The notes beneath the pieces were generated by a model that did no database searches, was not told the origin of the DNA, and saw nothing but the letters and a program-made list of their open reading frames with translations. A DNA stretch of 5,635 nt from Lachnospiraceae bacterium. Lineage in GTDB: Bacteria; Bacillota_A; Clostridia; Lachnospirales; Lachnospiraceae. The position numbers and the translations under genes are program-made. Location: the NCBI GenBank assembly GCA_017613595.1, contig JAGADM010000081.1:1-5635 (forward strand), read 5' to 3'. Shown piece after piece: positions 1 through 5,635 of the stretch. The number at the start of each line of letters is the position of its first letter. Positions within the stretch are counted from its first letter, which is position 1.

Positions 1-245
1 ACCGATTGAATACTTCGTCCTGCTAAAACCCGTGAAACTATCTCGAGTTTTGCTTCAGGCGTCCATTTCTTATTAGTTCCTGTGTGCTTGAGAACTTCGG
101 GACCATTGCTTTCCTCAAGCCGAGCCCACCGTCGCACCATTCTGTGAAAATTCTCGGGATCCTTAATCCCTTCCGGCGTCTCAAGCCACTGACCTTGACG
201 ATACAACTCAACACATTTTCTTTTAAACTTGTAGCTATAACGCAT
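1..245 (-). CDS. IS3-family transposase OrfA, N-terminal part (cut by window edge)
   Basis: The minus strand is open from an ATG at 245 to the window edge (81 codons plus 2 bases), starting MRYSYKFKRKCVELYRQGQW. The basic, aromatic-rich start (YSYKFKRKCVELYRQG) and a second segment, KKWTPEAKLEIVSRVLAG (about residues 59-76), look like the two helix-turn-helix modules of IS150-type OrfA proteins, which bind the IS ends. In this family OrfA is usually joined to the DDE-integrase OrfB by programmed frameshifting; OrfB would lie left of the window. The start is supported by AAGGAGGG at 253-260, 7 bases upstream. The gene points the same way as the arg operon and lies just downstream of argD. Family assignment is from recognition of the sequence, not a search. 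Whether the element is intact cannot be judged. Confidence 0.85.
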   Translation of the reverse strand, partial: MRYSYKFKRKCVELYRQGQWLETPEGIKDPENFHRMVRRWARLEESNGPEVLKHTGTNKKWTPEAKLEIVSRVLAGRSIQS

Positions 246-250
246 GAAAA

Positions 251-284
251 TACCCTCCTTACTGGTTGTCCAGTAAAGAGGGTA
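251..284 (-). repeat. Hairpin at the IS end, covering the OrfA ribosome binding site
   Basis: Arms 251-265 (TACCCTCCTTACTGG) and 270-284 (CCAGTAAAGAGGGTA) form a 15-bp inverted repeat with one mismatch, which is a G-U pair in the minus-strand RNA, and a 4-base loop. In the minus-strand transcript the 3' arm holds the AAGGAGGG ribosome binding site of OrfA (253-260), so the stem would hide it. A short U-rich stretch (UAUUUUC) follows the stem, so weak terminator activity is also possible. The outer arm overlaps the probable terminal repeat of the element. Confidence 0.8.
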
Positions 285-288
285 CATA

Positions 289-312
289 TCATATCCGTCG
301 GGTCTTTTCCAT
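289..312 (-). other. Tiny ORF after argD, possible severed gene start
   Basis: Just past the argD stop the minus strand reads ATG GAA AAG ACC CGA CGG ATA TGA, giving MEKTRRI. It is preceded by AAGG (317-320), which overlaps the argD stop codon. The spacing resembles the other gene joints of this operon. One reading is that this is the start of a former next operon gene cut by the insertion sequence. It may equally be chance, because seven codons carry almost no information. Confidence 0.2.
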
Positions 313-318
313 TTTTCC

Positions 319-1521
319 TTACTTTGCTGCCGTTACCGTATCCAGCGCTTTTCTCAGGCATTCAGCCATCTTTTGGATATGGCACTCTTCCACGATCAAC
401 GGCGGAACAAAACGGATAATGTTCGTACCCGCGCTGATCAGAATGCATTTGTTCGCAATGACTTCCTTCACAATCGGACCCGCGGGAATGCTGAACTCAA
501 GCCCCTGCATCAGTCCGAGGCCTCTGTGACCGGTAACAACCGGATAATCGGCTTTAATTGCCTCAAGCTCATCCCAGAGAACCTTTGCAATCTTATTCAC
601 ATGGTCCAGGATCTTCGTTTCCTCAAACATGCCGAATACGGTCTCTACGGCCTTACATACGAACGGATTGCCGCCGTAGGTCGATCCGTGATCGCCGGGA
701 ACCATCGCGGAAGCAACCTTCTCAACAGCGGCAAAACAGCCGACCGGAACACCGCAGCCGAGAGCCTTTGCGCTCGTTACGATATCGGGCTGCACGCCGT
801 ACTGCTGGTAAGCGAACATCGTACCGGTACGTCCCATGCCGCACTGGATCTCGTCAAGAATCAGCACGATGTCCTTTTCCTTACAGAGCGCAGCAATCTT
901 CTTAAGAAACTCAGGGTCAGCCGGATAGATTCCACCCTCACCCTGCACGGTCTCCATTATAATGGCAGCAGTCTTATCATTTACCTTCGAAAGAACGTCT
1001 TCGTAATCATTGAATTCGGCAAATACGACGCCTCCGATCAGCGGTTCAAAAGCCTCACGGTAAGCTTTCTTGCCGGTTACCGAAACCGCGCCCATGCTCC
1101 GTCCGTGGAACGAATGATCCATCGCGATCACAATGCTGTCGGCAACGCCGTGCTTCTGATAATAGTATTTTCTGGCAAGTTTCAAAGCGCCTTCAATCGC
1201 TTCGGTACCGCTGTTCGTGAAGAATACGCGGTCCATGCCGGAAGCCTTGCAGAAAAGCTCGGCTGCCTTAATGGAAGGCTCGTTATAGTAAAGGTTCGAG
1301 GTATGAACCAGCTTATCGATCTGCGACTTTAACGCGTCATTATACGTCTTATTGTTGTAGCCGAACGCGCATACCGCGATACCGGCGGCAAAGTCCAGAT
1401 ATTCGGTCCCGTCAATATCGTAAAGATACATTCCGTCGCCGTGATCCAGTACCATATCGAACCGGTTATAGGTATGTAACAGAACGGACTCACCGAGTCC
1501 TGTCAATTCCTTCTTGTCCAT
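319..1521 (-). CDS. argD: Acetylornithine aminotransferase
   Basis: A class-III PLP-dependent transaminase that converts N-acetylglutamate semialdehyde plus glutamate to N-acetylornithine plus 2-oxoglutarate in the cytoplasm. At 400 residues it is full length for the family. Visible landmarks are SGTEA (104-108, cofactor phosphate binding), HSFHGRS (136-142), QGEGG (193-197), DEIQCGMGRTG (223-233, with Asp223 expected to contact the pyridine nitrogen), SAKALGCGVPVG (250-261, Lys252 the expected Schiff-base lysine) and STYGGNP (280-286). The gene is last in argJ-argB-argD. Its ATG follows the argB stop by 2 bases and its GGAGG lies inside the end of argB. The paralogous ornithine and succinylornithine transaminases are hard to separate by sequence alone, but the operon context strongly favours ArgD. 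No terminator is visible between its stop and the insertion sequence. Confidence 0.96.
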   Translation of the reverse strand: MDKKELTGLGESVLLHTYNRFDMVLDHGDGMYLYDIDGTEYLDFAAGIAVCAFGYNNKTYNDALKSQIDKLVHTSNLYYNEPSIKAAELFCKASGMDRVFFTNSGTEAIEGALKLARKYYYQKHGVADSIVIAMDHSFHGRSMGAVSVTGKKAYREAFEPLIGGVVFAEFNDYEDVLSKVNDKTAAIIMETVQGEGGIYPADPEFLKKIAALCKEKDIVLILDEIQCGMGRTGTMFAYQQYGVQPDIVTSAKALGCGVPVGCFAAVEKVASAMVPGDHGSTYGGNPFVCKAVETVFGMFEETKILDHVNKIAKVLWDELEAIKADYPVVTGHRGLGLMQGLEFSIPAGPIVKEVIANKCILISAGTNIIRFVPPLIVEECHIQKMAECLRKALDTVTAAK

Positions 1522-1523
1522 GC

Positions 1524-2423
1524 TTAATCCTCCATCCGGTTAACGATCGCGGTTCCGACACCCTTCTGGGTGAAGAACTCAAGAAGCAGGCAGTGCGCCT
1601 TACGTCCGTCCAGAATATGCACTCTCGAAACGCCGCTCTTAACGGCATCGATGCAGTTACGGAGTTTCGGAATCATACCGCCGCCGACATAACCGTCTGA
1701 GATCAGCTGCTCGGCGTCCTCAAGCGTAAGAACCGAGAACAAAGTGGACGGATCTTTCGGGTCCTTGCATACGCCTTCGATATCCGAAAGGAACGCAAGC
1801 TTTTCCGCGCCGAGAGCCTCTGCGATCGCGCAGGCTGCGTCGTCCGCGTTGATATTATATGCCTGATAATCATCATCCATACCGATCGGCGCGATAACCG
1901 GAACATATCCGTTCTCAATCAGCGTGTCGATGATCTTAGTGTCTACATGCGTGATATTTCCGACAAATCCGATATCACGGCCGTCCGCCAGCTTCTTATC
2001 TACGCGGAGCATTCCGCCGTCCTTACCGGTAAGACCGACAGCCTTTACGCCGCTCTTCTCAAGGAACTGTACAAGACTCTTGTTAACCTTATTGAGTACC
2101 ATCTCGGCAACGCCCATCGTCTCAAGGTCGGTTACGCGAAGTCCGTTTACGAATTCCGGCTCCTTGCCCATCATGGAAACCCACTTCGAGATTTCCTTGC
2201 CGCCGCCGTGAACGATTACGGGATGCATGCCGACCAGCTTTAAAAGGGCAACATCCTGGATAACGTTCATCTTCAGCTCGTCATCGAGCATGGCGCTTCC
2301 GCCGTACTTAACGACAACGATCTTGTTATAAAACTTCCGGATATACGGCAACGCCTCGATCAGCGTCTGCGCTTTATTGATTGCGATATCAACCGACTTG
2401 TTCTCATTCATTGTGTTCACCAT
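1524..2423 (-). CDS. argB: Acetylglutamate kinase, probably arginine-inhibited
   Basis: An amino-acid-kinase-fold enzyme that phosphorylates N-acetylglutamate with ATP, the second step of the acetylated pathway. Landmarks are VVKYGGSAM (37-45, phosphate binding with Lys39), VHGGGKEIS (71-79, substrate loop), YNINADDAA (189-197) and YVGGGMIPK (245-253). About 30 residues, including [17 protein letters not shown], precede the first strand, and the C-terminus has [15 protein letters not shown]. Both features are typical of hexameric kinases inhibited by arginine, so feedback inhibition is inferred. The length of 299 is usual. The start is uncertain: the AAGGA at 2426-2430 is only 2 bases from the ATG at 2423, 5 bases from an in-frame GTG at 2420, and 14 bases from an ATG at 2411. 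The gap to argJ is 15 bp. Confidence 0.96.
   Translation of the reverse strand: MVNTMNENKSVDIAINKAQTLIEALPYIRKFYNKIVVVKYGGSAMLDDELKMNVIQDVALLKLVGMHPVIVHGGGKEISKWVSMMGKEPEFVNGLRVTDLETMGVAEMVLNKVNKSLVQFLEKSGVKAVGLTGKDGGMLRVDKKLADGRDIGFVGNITHVDTKIIDTLIENGYVPVIAPIGMDDDYQAYNINADDAACAIAEALGAEKLAFLSDIEGVCKDPKDPSTLFSVLTLEDAEQLISDGYVGGGMIPKLRNCIDAVKSGVSRVHILDGRKAHCLLLEFFTQKGVGTAIVNRMED
1529..1533 (-). promoter_or_regulatory. argD ribosome binding site inside argB
   Basis: GGAGG lies within the last Met-Glu-Asp codons of argB and 7 bases before the argD ATG. A ribosome ending argB would cover it, so the two genes are likely translationally coupled. Confidence 0.8.
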
Positions 2424-2438
2424 TTTCCTTCATTCGTA

Positions 2439-3662
2439 TTAAGAACGGTAGTCTCCGTTAATCTTTACATAGTCATATGTGAGGTCGCAGCCCCATGCGG
2501 TCGCTCTCTCATAGCCGTCATGCAGGTCGACGATAAATTTCACGCGGTCCTGCGAAAGCATCTGCGTCGCGATCTCTTCGGAATAATCGATTGCCATGCC
2601 GTTCTTCACGATATCGAGGAAATCGTCCTCATGCTGGATTGAAATGTCAACCTTTTCCGGGTCAAAGTCCACTCCGGCATAGCCGAGCGCGCAGAGAACT
2701 CTTCCCCAGTTCGCGTCGCTTCCGAAGAAAGCGGCCTTCACAAGGTTTGAAGAAATAACGGAACGCGCAAGCACTCTCGCACCTTCTCTTGTCTTTGCAT
2801 GGAATACCTTACAGGTAAGAAGCTTCGTAGCACCTTCGCCGTCATGCGCCATCTTCTTCGCAAGATCCTTGCATACGAGGAACAGCGCCTTTGCGAACTC
2901 TTCGTAAGCGGCATCCTTCTTCGTAATCTTCTTGTTGCCGGCAAGACCGTTCGCAAGAACGATGAAGGTATCATTGGTCGACGTATCACGGTCTACGGAA
3001 ATCATGTTAAACGTATCGGTAACCGCGTCCGAAACCGCTTCCTGAAGAAGAGTCTCGTCAATGTTAACGTCGGTCGTTACAACGCTGAGCATTGTAGCCA
3101 TATTCGGATGGATCATTCCGGAGCCCTTGCTCATACCGCCGAGAAGAACTCTCGTCTCGCCGATGAACATCTCGCAGGCAATCGTCTTAGATACCGTATC
3201 GGTCGTCATGATGGCTTCCGCGGCGTCCTTACCGGCCTGCTCGGAACCGTTCAGCATGGAAACGGCATCCTCAATTCCGCCCTTGATCTTATCCATCGGC
3301 ATCGGCTGTCCGATAACGCCGGTCGAAGCGGTAAATACCTGCTCAGGCTTTATATAAAGAAGTTCAGCGGTCTTAGCGGCAAATTCGTAGTTGTCCTTCA
3401 CTCCCTGCTCGCCCATGCACGCGTTGGCGATTCCGCTGTTCAGGATAACCGCATGCTTCGCGAGACCGTTCTTTAACAAAGCAATGTCCCAGTTGACCGG
3501 GGCTGCCTTTACACGGTTGGTTGTGAACGTTGCGCCTGCAACACAGGGCGCTTCACTGTATACAAGAGAGATATCCTTCTTATTCTTCTTACGGATACCT
3601 GCCATAACTCCGCTTGCCTGAAATCCCTGGGGAGTAGTAACGTTTCCGCTGAATTTTCTCAT
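2439..3662 (-). CDS. argJ: Glutamate N-acetyltransferase (ornithine acetyltransferase)
   Basis: ArgJ moves the acetyl group from N-acetylornithine to glutamate, releasing ornithine and recycling the acetyl group. Some members also make acetylglutamate from acetyl-CoA; which type this is cannot be told here. The protein is 407 residues, normal for the family. The self-cleavage site is clear in MIHPNMATML (183-192): precursor cleavage before Thr190 would give alpha and beta chains with Thr190 as nucleophile. TASTGVIGQPMP (111-122) carries the Thr-Gly of the oxyanion hole. The C-terminus INGDYRS matches the usual ending. The ATG at 3662 has AAAGGA (3670-3675) 7 bases upstream. It is the first gene of the argJ-argB-argD operon, with its own promoter just downstream of maf. 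argC, which often precedes argJ, is absent. Confidence 0.97.
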   Translation of the reverse strand: MRKFSGNVTTPQGFQASGVMAGIRKKNKKDISLVYSEAPCVAGATFTTNRVKAAPVNWDIALLKNGLAKHAVILNSGIANACMGEQGVKDNYEFAAKTAELLYIKPEQVFTASTGVIGQPMPMDKIKGGIEDAVSMLNGSEQAGKDAAEAIMTTDTVSKTIACEMFIGETRVLLGGMSKGSGMIHPNMATMLSVVTTDVNIDETLLQEAVSDAVTDTFNMISVDRDTSTNDTFIVLANGLAGNKKITKKDAAYEEFAKALFLVCKDLAKKMAHDGEGATKLLTCKVFHAKTREGARVLARSVISSNLVKAAFFGSDANWGRVLCALGYAGVDFDPEKVDISIQHEDDFLDIVKNGMAIDYSEEIATQMLSQDRVKFIVDLHDGYERATAWGCDLTYDYVKINGDYRS

Positions 3663-3679
3663 AACAACGTCCTTTCTTC

Positions 3680-3693
3680 ATGCATTTATGCAT
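3680..3693. repeat. ATGCAT double repeat in the argJ leader
   Basis: ATGCATTTATGCAT consists of two ATGCAT units around TT. Each unit is self-complementary, so the site is both a direct and an inverted repeat. It lies in the argJ 5' leader, between the inferred transcription start and the ribosome binding site. It could be a protein site or a weak stem; no function is assigned. Confidence 0.4.
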
Positions 3694-3707
3694 CAAAACT
3701 GATATTT

Positions 3708-3722
3708 ATTCATAATTATACA
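3708..3722 (-). promoter_or_regulatory. Candidate arginine operator (ARG-box-like) at argJ
   Basis: The minus strand reads TGTATAATTATGAAT. It fits 7 of the 10 defined bases of the ArgR consensus TGAAT-N4-ATTCA. Continuing downstream, ATGAATAAATAT also resembles the left part of the Bacillus AhrC box, so the exact register is open. It overlaps the -10 hexamer, where a repressor would block polymerase. A near-identical 15-mer sits at the argG promoter. Confidence 0.55.
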
Positions 3723-3742
3723 CGTTTTATGCAGGAATGCAA
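3715..3742 (-). promoter_or_regulatory. Promoter of argJ-argB-argD
   Basis: A sigma-A-type promoter on the minus strand: -35 TTGCAT (3737-3742), a 16-bp spacer and a perfect -10 TATAAT (3715-3720). It lies between the maf stop and the argJ start and predicts a leader of roughly 45 bases. Confidence 0.7.
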
Positions 3743-3750
3743 GACTCATT

Positions 3751-4335
3751 TTAGATAAAAATAATCTTTTCCTTAATTAATGTTTTGTATAAATCGTTCA
3801 TCGGAAGTCCCATGACGTTATAAAAGTCGCCGCGGATGCCGGAAATATGCCTTCCGAATATACCCTGGATGCCGTATGCTCCGGCCTTATCCATCGGGTC
3901 CCCGGTGGCAATGTATTCATCGATTTCCGCATCGGTCAGCTCATCAAATATCACATCGGTTTTCGTATGAAACGTAACGGTTCTCACATCCTTTCCGCGG
4001 ACCTGCACGGTAACGCCCGTATATACGGCGCTGCGTTTTCCGGAAAGAAGCCGCAGCATGCGCTTCGCGTCCTCTTTGTCCTTCGGCTTTCCTAATACTT
4101 TGCCGCGGTAAGTAACAACCGTATCGGAGCCGATCACGACGCATCTCCTTTTCGATACGACAGCCTGCTCCGCCTTCCTTTTCGAAAGCATCTCCACCAT
4201 GGCAGCAGGCGCAAGCCGTCCGACGTTCTCGTCGGCCTTGGAATCAACCACCTCAAACGTCAGTCCCATCAGTGACAGGATCTCGCTTCTGCGCGGTGAT
4301 TTGCTTGCTAAATAGATGGTTTCCGTCTGTTTCAT
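3751..4335 (-). CDS. maf: Maf-family nucleotide pyrophosphatase (probable dTTP/UTP type)
   Basis: Maf proteins hydrolyse non-canonical or excess nucleoside triphosphates to monophosphates and pyrophosphate; members are linked to septum formation and house-cleaning. The 194 residues match the family. Landmarks are LASKSPRRSEIL (9-20, phosphate-binding loop), VIGSDTVV (67-74, catalytic Asp71), GKPKDKEDAKRML (82-94) and GDPMDKAGAYGIQG (145-158). Arg16, Lys83 and Gln157 appear to match the base-contacting residues of the YhdE-like dTTP/UTP branch, which is an inference. The ATG has GGAAGGGA shortly upstream and a good promoter about 35 bases before it. No terminator is visible between maf and argJ, so maf transcripts may run into the arg operon. 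Its role in arginine synthesis, if any, is unknown; it may simply be a neighbour. Confidence 0.94.
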   Translation of the reverse strand: MKQTETIYLASKSPRRSEILSLMGLTFEVVDSKADENVGRLAPAAMVEMLSKRKAEQAVVSKRRCVVIGSDTVVTYRGKVLGKPKDKEDAKRMLRLLSGKRSAVYTGVTVQVRGKDVRTVTFHTKTDVIFDELTDAEIDEYIATGDPMDKAGAYGIQGIFGRHISGIRGDFYNVMGLPMNDLYKTLIKEKIIFI

Positions 4336-4368
4336 AGAAAGTCCCTTCCGTACCTGATTTCCTTAACG

Positions 4369-4397
4369 ATTATAGGTGTTTCTGACGGAAAATGCAA
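4369..4397 (-). promoter_or_regulatory. Promoter of maf
   Basis: Minus strand: -35 TTGCAT (4392-4397), a 17-bp spacer and -10 TATAAT (4369-4374). It lies about 35 bases before the maf ATG. The arginine-operator-like motif seen at argJ and argG is not present here. Confidence 0.7.
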
Positions 4398-4404
4398 GGC
4401 TCAG

Positions 4405-4442
4405 CGCCCGTTCTTTGGGCGGAATGGAAAATTTCATTTTCC
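4405..4442. repeat. Two adjacent small inverted repeats between divergent promoters
   Basis: CGCCC (4405-4409) pairs with GGGCG (4417-4421), and GGAAAAT (4426-4432) pairs with ATTTTCC (4436-4442). They sit between the maf and argG -35 elements, upstream of both expected transcription starts, so they are more likely DNA-level sites or chance than transcript structures. Confidence 0.35.
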
Positions 4443-4444
4443 GC

Positions 4445-4473
4445 TTGCATTCTCATACAAGTTGTTGTATATT
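4445..4473 (+). promoter_or_regulatory. Promoter of argG
   Basis: Plus strand: -35 TTGCAT (4445-4450), a 17-bp spacer and -10 TATATT (4468-4473). It predicts a leader of about 70 bases before the argG ATG. Confidence 0.65.
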
Positions 4474-4480
4474 TATGAAT
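4466..4480 (+). promoter_or_regulatory. Candidate arginine operator (ARG-box-like) at argG
   Basis: TGTATATTTATGAAT differs at one base from the motif at the argJ promoter and, like it, overlaps the -10 hexamer. It fits 7 of the 10 defined bases of the ArgR consensus. The shared sequence and shared position support common control of the two arg transcripts. Confidence 0.55.
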
Positions 4481-4492
4481 TGAAAGAAGCCG

Positions 4493-4536
4493 AACCGTAA
4501 CGATCGGTTTTCATATAGTAAAGTTGGTGTTACCAA
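4493..4536 (+). other. argG leader with two short stems
   Basis: AACCG (4493-4497) pairs with CGGTT (4505-4509), and TTGGT (4524-4528) pairs with ACCAA (4532-4536); the second ends just before the ribosome binding site. Neither is followed by a T-run, and I recognise no riboswitch or T-box pattern. The stems are short and may have no role. Confidence 0.3.
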
Positions 4537-4539
4537 AAC

Positions 4540-4545
4540 AGGAGG
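4540..4545 (+). promoter_or_regulatory. argG ribosome binding site
   Basis: A full AGGAGG sits 5 bases before the ATG at 4551. It is the strongest site of the host genes here and fixes the argG start. Confidence 0.85.
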
Positions 4546-4550
4546 TCATT

Positions 4551-5635
4551 ATGAAAGAGAAAGTCATTCTTGCCTACTCCGGCGGACTTGATACCACGGC
4601 TATTATCCCGTGGCTTAAGGAGAACTACGATTATGAAGTAATCTGCTGCTGCATCGACTGCGGTCAGGAAAGCGAACTTGACGGTCTTGAAGAGCGCGCT
4701 AAGTACTGCGGCGCCGAGAAGCTTTACATTCTCGATGTAAACGATGAGTTTGCCGAGGATTATATCGTTCCCTGTGTACAGGCCAATACCGTATACGAGA
4801 ACAAGTACCTGCTCGGAACTTCGATGGCTCGTCCTCTGATCGCCAAGAAGCTCGTTGAGATTGCACGTAAGGAAGGCGCTACCGCTATCTGCCACGGCGC
4901 TACCGGTAAAGGAAACGATCAGGTTCGTTTTGAGCTCGGTATCAAAGCTCTCGCTCCCGATCTTAAGATCATCGCTGCATGGAGAAGCCCTTACTGGACC
5001 ATGAGCTCCCGTGAGGAAGAGATTGAGTACTGCAAGCAGCACGGCATTGAGCTTCCGTTCAGCGCTGACAACTCTTACTCCCGTGACCGTAACCTGTGGC
5101 ACATCAGCCATGAGGGTCTTGAGCTTGAGGATCCCGCTAACGCACCGAACTATGATCATCTTCTCGTTCTCGGCGTATCTCCCGAGAAGGCTCCCGACGA
5201 AGGCGAGTACGTTTCTCTTTCCTTTGAAAAGGGTGTTCCGGTTGCCATCAACGGCGTTAAGAAGAAAGTTGCCGACATCATTCGCGACCTCAATAAGATG
5301 GGCGGACGCAACGGTGTAGGCATTATCGATATCGTTGAGAACCGTGTTGTAGGAATGAAGTCCCGCGGCGTTTATGAGACCCCCGGCGGAACGATACTTA
5401 TGGAAGCTCACCAGCAGCTCGAAGAACTTATCGCCGACCGCGATATGATGGCTTTCAAGAAGATCATCAGTAACCGTTTCGCAGACCTTGTTTACGAAGG
5501 AAAATGGTTCACTCCTCTCCGCGAATCCCTTCAGGCTTTCATTGAGAAGTCCCAGGAGTTCGTTACCGGTGAAGTTAAGATGAAGCTCTACAAGGGCAAC
5601 ATCATCAAGCAGGGAACCACTTCTCCTTACAGCCT
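4551..5635 (+). CDS. argG: Argininosuccinate synthase, C-terminus cut by window edge
   Basis: ArgG joins citrulline and aspartate using ATP, which is cleaved to AMP and pyrophosphate, to give argininosuccinate, the penultimate step of arginine synthesis. The frame runs from the ATG at 4551 through 361 codons to the window end without a stop; family members are about 400-410 residues, so about 40-50 are missing. Landmarks are the N-type ATP pyrophosphatase loop AYSGGLDT (8-15), [15 protein letters not shown] (114-128), the [10 protein letters not shown] segment (177-186) followed by the ELEDP loop (191-195), and [10 protein letters not shown] (316-325). The gene is divergent from maf and the argJ operon, with its own promoter and operator-like site. 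It favours GCT, CGT and GTT codons, unlike the GCG/GCC-rich argD. Confidence 0.97.
   Translation, partial: MKEKVILAYSGGLDTTAIIPWLKENYDYEVICCCIDCGQESELDGLEERAKYCGAEKLYILDVNDEFAEDYIVPCVQANTVYENKYLLGTSMARPLIAKKLVEIARKEGATAICHGATGKGNDQVRFELGIKALAPDLKIIAAWRSPYWTMSSREEEIEYCKQHGIELPFSADNSYSRDRNLWHISHEGLELEDPANAPNYDHLLVLGVSPEKAPDEGEYVSLSFEKGVPVAINGVKKKVADIIRDLNKMGGRNGVGIIDIVENRVVGMKSRGVYETPGGTILMEAHQQLEELIADRDMMAFKKIISNRFADLVYEGKWFTPLRESLQAFIEKSQEFVTGEVKMKLYKGNIIKQGTTSPYS

Larger units (their letters stand above)
1..286 (-). mobile_element. IS3-family (IS150-like) insertion sequence, left end only
   Basis: This is the OrfA-proximal end of an insertion sequence. Read on the minus strand the element probably begins TGTACCCTCTTTACTGG at 286, since IS3-family ends normally start with TG. 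The boundary is inferred from that rule and from argD ending at 319. The other end and the target duplication lie outside the window, so the exact junction is uncertain by a few bases. IS3-family elements usually make 3-4 bp target duplications. Confidence 0.7.

Noticed and set aside
38..361. A 107-codon minus-strand frame spanning the IS end and the argD tail
   Set aside because: It runs out of frame through the argD end and the IS OrfA. The true OrfA frame starts at 245 with a good ribosome binding site.
373..1332. A 319-codon plus-strand frame across argD
   Set aside because: It is antisense to a well-supported argD and shows no family features.
2799..3476. A 225-codon plus-strand frame across argJ
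   Set aside because: It is antisense to argJ with no recognisable motifs.
4405..4421. CGCCC/GGGCG hairpin as a transcription terminator
   Set aside because: The stem is only 5 bp, it lacks a T-run on either strand, and it lies upstream of both divergent transcription starts.
4474..4550. T-box, riboswitch or attenuator in the argG leader
   Set aside because: The leader is only about 70 bases with two weak stems, no T-box sequence, no terminator and no arginine-rich leader peptide.
4530..5411. A 293-codon open frame on the minus strand across argG
   Set aside because: It lies opposite argG, whose motifs are unmistakable. Its translation shows no recognisable domain, and long antisense frames are common opposite genes with strong codon bias.
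1..5635. tRNA or rRNA genes, CRISPR array, toxin-antitoxin or defence system
   Set aside because: Nearly all the DNA is accounted for by arg genes, maf and the IS end. No spaced repeats or RNA gene folds were seen.

Overview
The window is an arginine-biosynthesis locus from a low-to-mid GC Firmicute. A Clostridia/Lachnospiraceae-type host is the best guess, based on the protein flavour, the strong AGGAGG-type ribosome binding sites, the sigma-A-like promoters and the linear-pathway gene set with argJ. The genus cannot be fixed from the sequence alone. I see no novel multi-gene system; the interest lies in regulatory DNA and in a mobile-element junction.

Layout, left to right. Positions 1-286 are the end of an IS3-family (IS150-like) insertion sequence. 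It carries the first 81 codons of its OrfA on the minus strand and a long hairpin that contains the OrfA ribosome binding site. The element ends about 32 bp past the argD stop codon. Positions 319-3662 hold a tight minus-strand operon transcribed argJ-argB-argD, with gaps of 15 and 2 bp. Positions 3663-3750 carry the argJ promoter and a candidate arginine operator. Positions 3751-4335 are a maf nucleotide pyrophosphatase gene, also minus strand, with its own promoter. Positions 4336-4550 are a divergent control region between maf and argG. From 4551 to the right edge is argG on the plus strand, cut by the window end about 40-50 codons before its expected stop.

Functionally, ArgJ, ArgB and ArgD cover the acetylated half of arginine synthesis: the acetyl transfer, the acetylglutamate kinase step and the acetylornithine transaminase step. 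ArgG acts late, joining citrulline and aspartate. The reductase argC, the carbamoyltransferase argF and argH are not in the window. A 15-bp motif that differs at one position sits on the -10 region of both the argJ and argG promoters and is absent from the maf promoter. This fits a shared ArgR/AhrC-type repressor. The kinase has the N-terminal helix and C-terminal features typical of arginine-inhibited enzymes, so control at both transcript and enzyme level is likely.
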